Assembly: GCF_963576615.1 (NCBI RefSeq)
Contig: NC_088708.1
Coordinates: 29,581,191-29,645,190, forward strand
Length of the DNA stretch: 64,000 nucleotides
Origin: Watersipora subatra
Taxonomy: Eukaryota; Bryozoa; Gymnolaemata; Cheilostomatida; Watersiporidae
Direction of reading: 5' to 3'
Positions 24,293 to 39,079 of this stretch are shown piece after piece. The notes beneath the pieces are model-generated. The model ran no database searches. It saw only the letters and a list, made by a program, of their open reading frames with translations, and was not told where the DNA came from. Every line of letters starts with the position of its first letter. The first letter of the stretch is position 1. Position numbers and translations under genes: made by a program.

Positions 24293-24687
24293 GTAAGTTC
24301 GTAGCTGTCATAAGATAATATATATGTATGCATATACAATTTGCTTAGAAAATATTTTTCTGTTAAACTCGTCTGTGCGTCTATCAGCAACTATGATCTG
24401 ACTAGGAATTACTTAGTAGAAGCAAACCTTTAGCAACTACTTTTGACTCTTAATTACTGTAAGTAATATTTTGTAGAAAAACTAGATTACTATTATCAAA
24501 AACTTAGCATGTCACTTTTAATCATTCATCAATGAAAGAGAGAAAGTTGTTTAGTTGTTTAAACTTTGTTTTGATGTTTTAAGTTAGATGTGGGGAATAA
24601 TATTGGTTTCTTTTCTACAACTCTCATCCCATTAAATAATTTCATTAAAACTCTTTTGACATTAACACAAACTGAGTTGTTTTTTAG
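24293..24687 (+). other. Predicted 5'-UTR intron of TEKT1
   Basis: A strong donor (AAAAAAG|GTAAGT) at 24292/24293 and a T-rich acceptor TTTTTTAG at 24687, three bases before the TEKT1 ATG. This implies a noncoding first exon ending at 24292 and a promoter just upstream of about 24.2 kb. It is inferred from the splice signals only. Confidence 0.5.
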
Positions 24688-24689
24688 AA

Positions 24690-26674
<1,985 letters not shown>

Positions 26675-26821
26675 ATAGAAGAGGCCTTCTAGATGGCCAG
26701 GTCTCATCGATCCACGACGCTAGTGTAAATAGTTTATACAAGAACACGCCAATCAAGGTTGCAGATGTAACAGCACGGACTGTCGATACTTTTTGTTCAC
26801 CCAACAAGAGGTAAAGATTTT

Positions 26822-26985
26822 TGCGACTCACACTGTGATACAATATCGTATGTAAAACTCACACTGTGATACTGTATCATATGAATAACATACACTGTGA
26901 TACGATATCATATGGATAACTCACACTGTGATACTAAATCGTATGGATAACATACACTGTGATACGATGCTATATGGATAACTGG
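26822..26985. repeat. 31-bp tandem repeat between TEKT1 and NAA35
   Basis: About five copies with core CACACTGTGATACNATATC and ATATGGATAAC joints. It lies in the shared tail-to-tail region, so it may be in the TEKT1 3' untranslated region. Confidence 0.85.
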
Positions 26986-26995
26986 TTTTAATATT

Positions 26996-27001
26996 TTTAT
27001 T
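26996..27001 (-). terminator. Poly(A) signal for NAA35
   Basis: AATAAA on the minus strand, about 110 bases beyond the NAA35 stop codon. Confidence 0.55.
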
Positions 27002-27109
27002 GTCATTCACAAGCATCCATTTCTGTTAGAATCCATAGATTGCCTTCATTGTAAGACATGCTCATATCATAATATAATATATTATTCAAATACTAGATTG
27101 CCAATCTTG

Positions 27110-30100
27110 CTATGAAAATTTAACCATTGGAAAGATTCTATGGGAGCTAAAGTCAAACTTTACTGAGCGCGGAACATTCTTCTGCAGACTGTCCACCAGA
27201 ATTTTAGCCACAACCATATTGTTCTTGGCGATGCTGAGCAGCACACCAGCCTCGGAGTTGCCTTTCATCGTGTCCATTTCAAGGATATTTCGGGCAGTTT
27301 CAAAGTTTCTATATGACTGACCGAAGAAGTCGATGATTACGGCTGGTTCTGCTGTTTCTTTTTGGCCGACAGCACCGAGGTAGGACTCGTACAGCACAAG
27401 CTGGGGGAAGTTTATCGCTGCAAATGGGCTGAAGCGGTGCGTATAACGAACCTGAAGAAAAACGCATACTTCAATTATGTTATAATTCTCATTCATAGTG
27501 AAGCATTTAATATTATATCCTGGGGCTAACAATGAGGCTAGCTGGCAACCCAAGAGGTTAGCGATCAACCGCCTCATGATGCGAGAGACAAAACTAACCA
27601 GATAATAAACTGGTGTACAGTGTGATCAAGCATCAACTACAGCAATACAATGTACAGTTCACCAACAAATATAAACCATTTTACCCATTTTTTCCTACAA
27701 GCCCTATTTTTAGATAATATTGCATTGTTAATGACAATTGTTAACATGGCAAAAAAACTCAAGCTGACTGCATAGCCTTGGTCAAAAACTTTAAGAATGA
27801 AGGTAAAATTTTATCAACATCCGCGCATGATCTTTTGTAAAAAATATGATAGGCTGAACAGTCGTATGATGCATAGTGAGACAGCGTGTTCAACTACAAT
27901 ACCTTGGTGAACTTTCCTGCAAACGACAACCCGATACATTTGATGCAATGGCTTAGAAGTTATATAAAAATCAGATGTTATAAACAATAGTACAAAAATA
28001 CTGAAATGTACACATTAAAAACACATTGTATCTCTAGCGTATCATGCAGGTACCCATTCACTGACCTTTTCATTGTCATACGTGTAATCCCCAGTTGTAG
28101 GAAGCATTTTGCCTGACTTTAGGGATAGCAATAACTTGTAGAGACCGCTGGCAATGTGCTGCTTGCACCGGGCACTCAACAGCTCTTCTTGGTGAACTCC
28201 AGCCGTCTTACTCGTCTTCTTCTGCTTGTTCTTCTTCTTTGCTCCGCCTCCAGCTAGCAAAGTGTCAACAGTGTGTTAGGGGCTAGTAGCAAACACCGCT
28301 AACTAGTTTACTGTTAGTAAACACTGTTAACTAGTTTACTGTTGGAGTAAAAACAGAGTACAAAGTCTGTCAAACCCAGAAATGGCTTTAATCTAAACGC
28401 AGAACATGACGATACATGTGAGTTTGCACACAAAAAGGGCAACCTACCAATAACTCTTGGTCTAATTATGTCTAATTTTATCTGAAAATAATATGAATTT
28501 CCAAAATTGAAAGAGCTCTGTGTTTAACTATAAACTTGGCAACCAAATATTATAAAGTGGGCATCAACAATAAAACCTGTATTCTGCAAACAAAATCGAA
28601 CTGACTTAAGAATCAATAAGCGTGTCTTTGCCTGACATGGTCCTGAAACGCTGCCAAGTTCACATAAAGCAGCTTTTCAAATGAGTATGCCATTGGCAGG
28701 CTAACGCTCTATTGTTTATACGAGATAATTTCCCCAACACCTAGCACTGGTTAACCAAACTCACATTTGTGCACTTATCAATACATCTCCAAAGTAAAAG
28801 TTGTGGGCTAGATTAAAATGGATGATGGTATGATAGTTACCATTTTCAAGTCCAGCCTCACAACAATCACTATGTTTCCATGGTGCGCAGTACTGCGAAG
28901 CAGTCCCCTCCGAAGTCGAGGGGATTGTACGTTTCCATGCTGCGCAGTGGTTTTCAGCAAATACCGCAAATTAGCCAGAGAAGAGAAATTGTATAAATCG
29001 AATCGCCTGATGGAGAAATAGAATCGATCACGGATACCGAACGTCATAAACGGTCTTTTTATGATTCTGTCGTCATTATACTTTTATTTACAATACACAT
29101 TCACAAGGTTTTACAAACCTTGTGATACTATTCAACACTTTTTACATAGTAATATATTTTTAATAAGTATTTTTAAGTAATATATTATTTAAACGTTAAT
29201 TTAGGACTTGCCACCTATTTTTTGAAGTGTTGGCATCGATAACAAAGTCCAGGAAAGTAATCACCTCATCATCCTCGTGAATGCAGACCATAATTAAATT
29301 TAGGTGAAAGAAGATCAGAAGAATAGTAAAAAAACAAGATTAGCAGGACAACCTTTGTACTAGTTTATGGCCCTCGAAGAATCCGTCTCCACGGCATGAG
29401 AGCTATGCGCAGCCACTGCGCAGTCGCTGTTTCCTTGCTGCGAATTTGCACTGGCTTCGCACTGATCAGTGCGCAGTGATTTCAGTGCGAAGACGCCGTT
29501 TCCATGATTCGGAGATAGCGCAACTCCGAAGCACTGCGCATCATGGAAACATAGTGATTATGCCCTGAACTAATGTAAGCAAAACACCTGTCGATCCGTA
29601 CAGCTTTGTGATATTTGATATATGATACCAGTACAAAGATGCATAACTCCATATTACATGATACCAGTACAAGGATGCATAACTCTACATTACATGATAC
29701 CAGTACAAGGATGCATAACTCCATATATTGTCATTATAATGTGAACAAACTAAGATCACATTTCAAAACATTTGACAACTCTTTGAATAGTCAAACGTTA
29801 GACTGATCAATTCATCAGCTGTCTGTTGATGTGCTAAATGTTTCTACCCCCCTGCATGCACGTGGATAGAGTGCAAGGGCGCGTAGTTCAGATTAATATC
29901 ATAATTTCATTATTCCAACAATGTAACAAATATTTACATGTATACTAAAAATCGCACTTCATCATTGTGAGTGTGGGTGCTAGTATGCATAAACGCCACA
30001 CGTTTACACATTTTTTTGGCTGATTTCATCCAAACTTCACATGTCTATGCACTGTGCCTTCTACCAGATCGCTAAAAATAGTTCATTTAAAACTTCGCCT

Positions 30101-33100
30101 GGTTCATGAGAACTCGCCTCTTAAACACTCACCCGCGGGATCCGACTGCTAATGAAACAAATCCGGAACATGGATGGACTTACTGCTAGATAATCTACTA
30201 CTGTTTTAAACAATTTAGCTAACTTTTCATCGGTAAGACAATAAAATTATCCGACATCTTACAATCTCGTTCCCGAAATTAAACTGCTGCCAGTTTCACT
30301 AGCCAAATATCAACTTTAAACAAAAACCTTTTAATAAGTATGTGTATGCAGAACATGGTGCTGAATGATGAACAGAAGCTCTTGCAGTAAACTTGTTGAC
30401 AACAATAAATCCATAGCAGCAATACCTTTAGACTCGAGGAAGGACGGCTCGGTAAGAGATTTCTCAGCTCTGAAGAGGGAAGAAGTATTCCATAGTAGGA
30501 CTACCTCTGACATGTACCAGAAGAAGTAGCAGTATTCTCTGACATCAAACAGTTGCAGCTCCATGCCCAGCGTCAGGTATTTGAGCATTGTCTTGGTGGT
30601 TAAAAACAGAACCCAGGTGCCTAGGGAGCAAATAATAGTATTATAATACGCAAAATAAATGCATTGCCTTGCACGAACAAATATATTGTAGTACAACAGG
30701 GTCTTAGAACTGCTGTACTACAACACAGGAAGCTTGTAGAAAAACACGCTACAACATCACACAGCGTCTAGAGAAATGAGTACAAAATGGAAAGATACTC
30801 GAGGAGGAGTAAACCGAGTGGTTAACTATGCATTCCATTATAATTAGCACCTGAGCAGAATGCACCGCTCTAAACCAATTTTACGCAGAAAAACACCGCA
30901 GGACATTGTGGGTCCAAGAGAGAACCTGTCTACAACTCCATTGCTGACCAACCGAGAGCACCGCTGTTAAAGCCCTTCTGTCAACAAGAGGTACTTCAAT
31001 AGAAATTGAGCCCCTACCTTTGTTTGCAGGTCTGGTGCTGTAAGCCACTAGGTGAAAACGATTGCTATTATCACAATTGATCTAAGAACTATGATAGTAG
31101 CCATCCTAGTCACCTAAAGCTTAAAGCACCAAACCTGCACACGAAGGTTGGGTTCAAGTCCCGTTAAAGCACCTCTTATTAACCTTAAATTGCTCTCTCG
31201 GTCAGCAATGAAGTTAGAGGCCATCTCCGAGGCACTTGAACTGATCACTGATTACCCAGGTAGCTGTTCTTACACAGGTGTATTCTCTCGGAGAACGCTC
31301 ATAGACCTGGAGCTCTTCGACATAAAGTCAGCTCCAGAGATAAAAGCGGTTGACCAATGGAAGAACCAATGTCATGGCAGTGTGCTAACTGAATATCTTC
31401 AGCACTGTTTGCAATGATAAATACTTTGACGAAACTATATTAATAAGCACCATGTGACTTGAAGGATTCTTAGTTACCTAAGGAAACATTAATTAAATAA
31501 CAAACACCTGACTTATAGTGTCACTACTAACAATAGACTTAGCATATTACCAGCATGTGGTTAAAAATTCTAGTCAAACCGCAAGGTTACATACACTCCA
31601 TTGGTATTGCGGATATTTGAAAAAGATAATACCGTTGTTTTCTTTTTCACATGTTCAACGTGTATACTAAATAAGCCAGACAATTGTAATGATACCGATA
31701 GACGATGCTTGATGACCGACTGCTCTCTCTCCAAGTTTTTCTCTAATCACGCCATCCACCACAGAATCGACTCTTTCCGCATCCGACTGAAGTAGCCCTA
31801 GTTCCTCTAGCAATACGGCAAGTCTTTCCCTCTGACGCGCACGAGTGTTGCACTTGGCAACAAACAAATTGTCAAGAACATGCGCAGAACTGCCGAGAAA
31901 TGCATTGAGCACCAACTGCACCGGTTCAACAACCATCAGAGTAGATTTGTAAGCGGGGTTAAAAGAGGGTGGGGCATTGAACGCCCGCAACTCCTCAACA
32001 ATGAGATCTGTAAGCTTATATTTGTTGAAGACTTTGCCTGAGCCTGTAGGCATGTAGTGGTAAAGCAGGAGAGATCTAATGAGAATGCTAAGTTGATCAT
32101 AGCTGAGGTTATCAAAGAAGTCCATAGTCTCGAGGAGACCCATCTTCTTAGGCATGCTGTTGATTGTCTGAAGATGAGTGCATGTGCTAGAGAGCAGCTC
32201 AAGAGTACCAACTATTGTCATGAGCTGTACAGTTCGTGGGAAGCTCGGAGGGAGTAACCGAGAAGTGGCTGAAATATCGAACATGGGCAAAGACAGTGGA
32301 TCTACTGATGGCTTTCCTTCGACCTCCTTAGCAACAATATCTATAGCTTCCTGCAGTTTGTCAAGTCCCTTCTTCACTGTCTCCTCTGTCACAGGATTTC
32401 CTGTGACACAATATAGCACAAACAGTGAGCCCATGATTCAATGATCTACAGATTTCTATGTACGCTTTCATGTTACCTAAAAACCAGACTTAATGTTGAA
32501 CGTGAGTTCAGTAGGAATGCATGAGAGATATTAAACAAAAAAGGGCCATTAGATAAACTATGACAAGAGAGAAGTCTAAATTATTAGCAGAATGTAAATA
32601 AAATAACATCTATATCTTAGTATGGGCCATTGATATCATATGAACATTAATTATGCACAAAACTCTGGAGGCCATTGATCCAGAATATTTGGTAAAATAA
32701 TTTTTTCTTTCTATTTAGATGAATACAACAATATGATTCGTAGTAGTACCGCTACTAGCAGGCTGTATTACACACACGTATATGATTATATACAATAGTG
32801 TGTAAAATACACTGGACCCCTTCGTTAGAAAACTAAACTTCTCATTTACAACATCGTTACTAAGTGAATTTGCCAATAGCCATAAATTATATATTAAATT
32901 AATCCTTATTTTGTCCTCATTTCAAATATGCAAACTAAACACCTGTAAAATTATTTCTGAATGATTGTGTAGGCTGAATTCTGAACGTTTTTTTTACTAG
33001 TTCAAGATAACAATCAGAACAGATATGATCATACATATCATCATAGACCACATACATTTTTATTTGCTTAAATTTTAAGTCATAGGCTATGTGTGTATTT

Positions 33101-34834
33101 TTACTATTTATTTATTTTAATTGGCACAGAGTACGTCAGCAATCGGCACAAAGTAGGTCAGAAGTTGGCAAAGAGTGCGTCAGCAGTTGGTACCGAGTAG
33201 ATCAGCAGTCGTACCTACCAGAGTATTTCAGTGCGAGAATAGCAGAGATGAATTGTTTAATGATGCGAAGTCGTGCGATTAGACCGTTAAGATTGATAAG
33301 CTCTTCATTAATAGCTGTTCCACTTTTATCTTCCACCTTCTCTTGCAGCTTTGATTTCATGCTGCGAACTCTTTTAGACAACTCATCTTCTGCCTCTTTT
33401 AGCATGCCTAAAATCATGAACTCACTCAGTCTATATTATGACATTTACAATATCGCAATGCATCAGAGAAATATACCCAACTACATGCATAAAGTTTTAG
33501 CCTCTTCATATTATGGGGTTAACATAAACAAATTCCCACAGGTTTTGCAATAATTTGTTTTTTACTTAAAAAGAGGACAACTCTTAATATTCTGCATCTC
33601 GCAATGAACAGTTGAAAATTATTTGCCATAGCTAATGCTGGTTAACACTATATCGTAGTATGTTGACATTAATCCCACGGTACATCAGTAATCGTTTATG
33701 AGAACATTGCTCCCACTATCACAAACCCATCAGCGAATTGTTTGCAACATAGTGTCTTGAAACAATTCAATCGCTAAAGCGACAAAAAAACTAGTCCCAC
33801 AGCAACCATTATGAAAGAAATATAACGTTAGCAATCCGCCCGCAACATCCAAGCATCATCGCCAAAGTAGTGTACATTGCACAGACTGTCGTGGATGCTA
33901 GGCAATCAAAAAAGCTTGACAGCTGCAATGTTTCCCAACATATCCACGTTGCATTGGCGATGTCATCGGTTAACCGCACATAGTAGATGAGTAATCATCG
34001 AGAGAACAACTCCGACATACAGCGATCATGCAAACCAGCCTTTAGCAAAAATTAATTACACCTAAAAAATACTCTAATGTTTTTGATCTTGCTCACTAAC
34101 CACTTACTTGAATTATTATATTATATATTATACATATTATATAATATGTTATATATATTAAACCACCATGAATACATCTTTCCAACATTGGGCTACTTTA
34201 GCCCTTCCATCACAAATACATGAAAGTGTTGGTTAGACAAACATTACAGCAACAAAACTTATAAATACTAATAAAGATGGCTTGCCATTAGCCATCTATA
34301 ACAGCTTATTCCCTTACCCATAATTCTGAGTTCTGTGACAGTGTCAGCCAGTTGAAAGCCGTGAGTGGATGGCTGAAAGTGCTCGTCCTCATAAACACCG
34401 GTAGATGTAATACAGTCCTTGCATATGGCAACTAATTTTAGCATGCCTAAAGACAGAGCCTTTAGTATCCTGTCTTCTATAAGCACCGGATTATGGAGAT
34501 AAATGTTAGCAAATACTGTCTGAGCCATTGAACCGCCTTCCAACCAAGATGCAATGCAGCAAAGCGTACCATCCACAATACTTGTTATCTCCAAAATAGA
34601 AAAGCCACTAAGCTTCAAATCAGAAATGGCTTTGCTAGGTTGACTCGTTGGTAGCCCAATAATTCCTGAGTCCATCTTTGGATCCATCATTTCGAAGGCT
34701 GACATACCTTCAAACAGGCCAAAGTTCGCATCATGCACGAGCTCACCAACATCCAGGCCACGGCAAGCTTCTTTAAACTGCTGCGTTATATCTATCCATC
34801 CATCATTTGGTGGTTCCGCAGGTAGGGATTCCAT
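27110..34834 (-). CDS. NAA35: N-alpha-acetyltransferase 35, NatC auxiliary subunit (MAK10)
   Basis: NAA35 is the scaffold subunit of NatC, which acetylates N-terminal Met followed by a hydrophobic residue on nascent chains at the ribosome. Minus-strand exons: 34834-34318, 33407-33219, 32400-31696, 30620-30426, 28253-28066 and 27451-27110. All joins keep frame and use GT-AG, giving about 711 residues (human 725). Hallmarks: WIDITQQFKEACR near residue 13, MMDPKMDSG near 49, GMLKEAEDEL at the exon 1/2 join, LPPSFPRTVQ, NRARQR-like TRARQRERL, GTWVLF at the exon 3/4 join, a Lys-rich GGGAKKKNKQKK stretch in exon 5, RYTHRFSPF and the C-terminal VKFDFSSHRIFP. Introns hold a MITE, SINE-like pieces and tandem repeats. 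A short tandem array abuts the exon 2 donor. The start Met was chosen as the first in frame with family alignment; the N-terminus is shorter than in human. Confidence 0.95.
28865..29559. mobile_element. MITE-like element with 27-bp TIRs in NAA35 intron
   Basis: Termini AATCACTATGTTTCCATG(G/A)TGCGCAGT are inverted at 28865-28891 and 29533-29559 with one mismatch. Subterminal DNA repeats the words TTTCCATG, TGCGCAGTG and TTCGCACT in both orientations. The 695-bp unit has no coding capacity and lies in the intron between exons 4 and 5. I found no clear target duplication and cannot assign a superfamily. Confidence 0.75.
29623..29735. repeat. 36-bp tandem repeat, three copies
   Basis: Three copies of a unit with core GATACCAGTACAAGGATGCA and joint TAACTCNACATTACAT, inside the same NAA35 intron just beyond the MITE. 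Confidence 0.85.
29935..30150. repeat. Interspersed repeat family, copy 1 of 3
   Basis: Shares with 55255-55640 and 57490-57680 a series of blocks: ATCATTGTGTGTG, ACACATTTTTTGGCTGATT, CTTCGCCTGGTTCATGAGAA and CCTCTTAAACACYCACC. The copies differ by substitutions and indels, so the family is old. No coding capacity; class unknown. Confidence 0.6.
31027..31170. repeat. Inverted pair of tRNA-like (SINE head) sequences
   Basis: Arms GCAGGT(C/T)TGGTGCT.TAAGC at 31027 and its complement at 31110-31138 form a hairpin of roughly 110 bases. Each arm resembles the A-box half of a tRNA. The right arm continues into GGTTGGGTTCAAGTCCC, a good B box, at about 31146-31162. This is most likely two SINE heads in opposite orientation inside an NAA35 intron, not a functional tRNA. 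Confidence 0.55.
33119..33212. repeat. Tandem repeat touching the NAA35 exon 2 donor
   Basis: Four degenerate copies of a unit of about 23 bases (TTGGCACAGAGTACGTCAGC and variants). The last copy ends within a few bases of the exon 2 splice donor at 33218/33217, so it makes up the start of the intron. Confidence 0.8.
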
Positions 34835-35403
34835 CCTCAGTCTTGGCTATTGCGTTGAATCTAGCAATAAATTCAAATTACAAAATGCACAGACGCAATA
34901 ACATTAACAACTATTAACGTAGAATGATATACATGAAAGAAATTGCAGAAATGTAACAGCAAAACAGATTCTTGTTATAAAGGTCGTTAATTTCGCAGTT
35001 ACAAGCAACTATCAAATTTTTATTAGTTACAGAATGATAAATTGGGAAACTGTTACAAAATGGTAGCTTAGCTTTATATTTACAAACACATAATTATGGG
35101 TTTTTTATATTGTTTGTTTAGAAACAGCAATCACCAAATATACGTTAACTTGTCTTGTATGACTCGTGCAATTAAATAAATAATGCCGATCCTAATGTAT
35201 AACAGAATTTAACAAACAGACCATTCTCTGAGCGTCACGCGCATCCTTGACATAGTACTGGCTTGATTGACTTCATTGACTCGATGAATAGCTCAATTTT
35301 TTTCTGTCGTAGATGTTGATAGAAATAACAACTCCTTTCAACTGAATCTTAGCAACAATCTTTCAACTTAGCTTAGCAAGGAGTTGCCTTCACTGCACTT
35401 TAG
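34835..35403. other. NAA35 upstream region
   Basis: Between the NAA35 start codon and the long-TIR element. It should hold the promoter, but I see no clear motif. Confidence 0.4.
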
Positions 35404-38400
35404 GCAATGGGCCGAGGCAGTTTATCTTGCATTTTCGTTGGCACCCTTTTTCAGTAGCAATTTCTGCAGTAATTTAAACTAATTTTGGTATGGAGAATTC
35501 AAAACTGAAAAGTTGCCGCAGCTGCCATTCCCACTTCTATGAGAATTTTAATAAAAGTGATATTTTAAGATTTATCTCCCCCGTAAATAAGATTCCTTCC
35601 ATAGAAGCATCAGATTTGCAACTTTTATCATAACTATTCGGCAGTGATTTAGAATGTCAGTAGTAAAGTCAAAATTCAGCTTCTATCTATTTTCGAACAT
35701 TCCATGTCCTACAATTGTTACACGCACATGTAAACTATATACATGTATATATGTATATGTACATGTGTATATAATTGTATGGTTTAATAGCTTAATTTTA
35801 CAAAAAAATTTAAAACACTATAATTATGTTTTATAACCTGACACTGATGAATCATAGAAAATAATAAGAACGCTGCAAGCAGTGTGAACATGGTGATGAT
35901 TATTAGTAGTATTATTAGTAGCTAATATCAACAGTCTGACAAAAGGAGCTGGAATATTTCAAAATGTCGCATATTCTAACTATTTGTTCAATATGTTGAG
36001 TTCTTAGTCATTATCCTCACCATCGGCATCCTCTGCTACTCTCGCTTCAGTTTTGTCTTAGTGCACGCATGTGCAAAGCTCTGTGTGAAGTAGCTTTGCC
36101 ATGATACTGGCACATCAGTTCCCTCGGCACCTGGATCTTTGACACTCCCATAAAACTGCTTGTAGAATATTAGGTGTGGCAATGATTCTGGTATGACACT
36201 ATACTGCATACTCATCGTTTTTCTTACCCAGTATCTGCTGAAGTAAAGAAGGAAATGGTACATTGACAAGTTATGTTGTTGCCTCTTTCTATATACATGT
36301 AGGTAGCTGCTACATAATTGACCCAATGTACATGTTTTTTCAGCGATTGAAGGGAGGGACTGACTGGCCTAGACCTAGACACAAAAAGCCTGTCTCTTAG
36401 TCAGTTGAAGTCTGTGCCATTTTTCTGGGTGCTATCTTCTTGGTCATAGAGTCTGCATGTGTAAGTTTAACAGAGAAAATAAAGTTGCCCCAAAACTTAA
36501 ATGATTTTCAGTGTCGACTTCTGTTTTGATGAGTTTTTTATGACTCTTTTTCCCTTTGCCTGCATAGGATGAAACTGCATCACAGCTAGAGAAATCGTGC
36601 AAACCTATGAGGTTTTCACATTGGAAGTTGATCTCCGAGCTTAGTAACATTACTAGCTCTATTCTTGCAAAAGTTTGTGATCACAAAATCCACACAAGCA
36701 GCCTTGTACTTCTTAGTATGAGCAATAAGCACATCAAGAATGGTATCAGCATTCAGCAAGTTGACGGAATGTTAAAGGGATGGGACTGGCAGGCAGGGCT
36801 TGGATAAGCGCCATGCCATCCACAAGGATGGCCCATCTCCTCAATAGCTTGGAGTGACTGCATTTATGGTAGTTTGATCATGTCTGCTATAGATATGAAC
36901 TAGTCCTCTGAGAAGGTTTCTAACTCAGTTGCCATCTGGGAATCTGGGCTGTAATATCCACAAACTGCAATTAGAGGCACAGCTCTCTGCTTGTCCCTCT
37001 ATATAAAATGTTCCAAGATACCATAGGTAAGTAGTGAACAATCTTAATTGATTCTGTTGAGGCAAGATTGATCAACATTTTCACCAATTACGCAGTTGTG
37101 TATCGAGCATTACGCAGATATACCTGTCATAACACTTGGTTATGAGAGGCCATCTCTAAAGCAACCACATCTTGATCAAGGATCTACAAAATACACGTTC
37201 TTCCTGTTTGATGGTAGCAGCATTCTTCAACCCATCTGCATATGTAGACAGGTGCACTGTTCGCAAAATTAGCAAGTTGTTTACGCAAAACCATGCTTGA
37301 TGATGTCACTAAGAGTTTAAATCCATTGTTGGGGTCCATACATGTAGTTTCTTGTAGGGCGATATGATGCCAATCATTGGTGCCATACCAGTACAAGTTG
37401 GTCTGCAAAACAATTATGGGCTCATCAATTACTTATCAATTACTTAATCATAGCCAAAGCAACTGAAGAAATCATATCTTAGGTTAATTTACAAGATAGA
37501 TGGACATACCAGCAGACACAGTTTTGGCCACATGAAGGACAGCTTTGCAAGTACATGTATGTAGTTGATTTGTGTGAGTAGTACCACACCTTCTTTTCAC
37601 AAATCATGTATACATGTTTAAATGTAGGTCTTGATGTGTATAAGTGGACAGCAGAATTGAATCTTGTGATTTTCTTTGGTAGCTCATCTTCATCTTGACA
37701 AGGTGTATCATGATTAGCAGGTTTCCAACTCTTTTCATGTGGCTAAATGAATGCCAGGACAACATTGACTGAGGAAATCATCACCACTTAATCAGCTTAG
37801 ACCAATAAACTAGAGTGAATACATGCATGATTTTTCATTCGATAAATGAGGGCAAGACTAATGGTTAATGCCTGGCTAGATTGAAATTTAGTTATTTTTT
37901 AAACTGAATACAAGCATCATGATCAGTAGCCACCACTACTGGTTTTTACAGATTACAATGTCTGCATTCCTTCCATCTTAATAATGATTATTAGTTATGT
38001 ACTTACATTACATAATAATAATTTTATAGAATAATTATAAGTCCCGTTATCTCACCTTAAATGTTTCAGTGGTAAAGTATCGCAAGTCTAAAAAAATACT
38101 CACCTCACTGTGTTTTCTCCTACCAAGCTCAATTTTGCTGTTAGTCAGTCTCTGATAGCAAGTTTTGTGAATCTAATAGCCCTTGCAAGCAAGCTGAAGG
38201 CATACACCATTGGAAAAAGGTCTTTCAGGCTATTGAAAAAGTGTTTTTGTCAGCTTTCTAGACAGTGACTAAGTGTTTGACCTGTGTGCTTAGGCAATGT
38301 TTATCAAATTAATTTCTTGAGAGCCATGTATATGGGCTACACAAGTCATGTCAAAGCTCAAACCATGAATGTACTTATCTTGTATCTTATTATTTTCTAT

Positions 38401-38865
38401 GATTCATCAGTGTCAGGTTATAAAATATAATTATAGTGTTTTGAATTTCTTTTGTAAAAGAAAGCTATTAAACCATACAATTATATACACATGTACATAT
38501 TCGTATATACATGTATATAGTTTACATGTGCGTGTAACAATCGTAGGACATGGAAAGTTCGAAAATAGATAGAAGATGAATTTTGACTTTACCACTAAAA
38601 TTTTAAATCACTGCCAAATAATTAGGATAAAAGTTGCAAATCTGATGCTTCTATGGAAGGAATCTTATTTACGGGGAAATAAATCTTAAAATATCATTTT
38701 TATCAAATTTCTTATAGAAGTGGAAATGGCAGCTGCGGCAACTCTTCAGTTTTGAATTGTCCATACCCAAATTAGTCTAAATCACTGCAGAAATTGCCAC
38801 TTAAAGGGGGTGCCAACGGAACATCATTTCTAGAGCTTTTGCCTGCTTGGCCCATAGCCTATTTA
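35404..38865 (-). mobile_element. 3.5-kb element with about 470-bp terminal inverted repeats
   Basis: Left arm about 35404-35868 and right arm about 38386-38865 are inverted copies. Shared blocks include CTGATGAATCATAGAAAATA, ACTATAATTATGTTTTATAA, ATTCCTTCCATAGAAGCATC, CTGCAGAAATTGC and GGCCCAT, with scattered substitutions and small indels. The 2.5-kb interior carries minus-strand coding remnants. One (36444-36650) contains DFSSCDAVSSYAGKGK, resembling a motif (FHxFTGCDxxSxFxGKGK) of multi-copy, uncharacterised invertebrate proteins. Another (36036-36326) contains LPHLIFYKQFYGSVKDPG. The frames are short and interrupted, so this copy is dead. Superfamily unassigned. It sits about 0.57 kb upstream of NAA35. 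Confidence 0.82.
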
Positions 38866-39079
38866 GTTATATGTTGCCTAAATGTAAACAAGTCAAAAAA
38901 TCAATCGGTTAACCCACCGATCTCCTTCTCTTATTAAATGTATCACAAATCTAGATCTTTGACATCTCTTTCCGTAGTTGTTTGGAAGACATATGAGGAG
39001 CAAAGACTAATCCCTCGACGGAAGCACTCCACCATATCACAAACATACCTCCAGCTGAGTCTCCAGAGACATATACATA

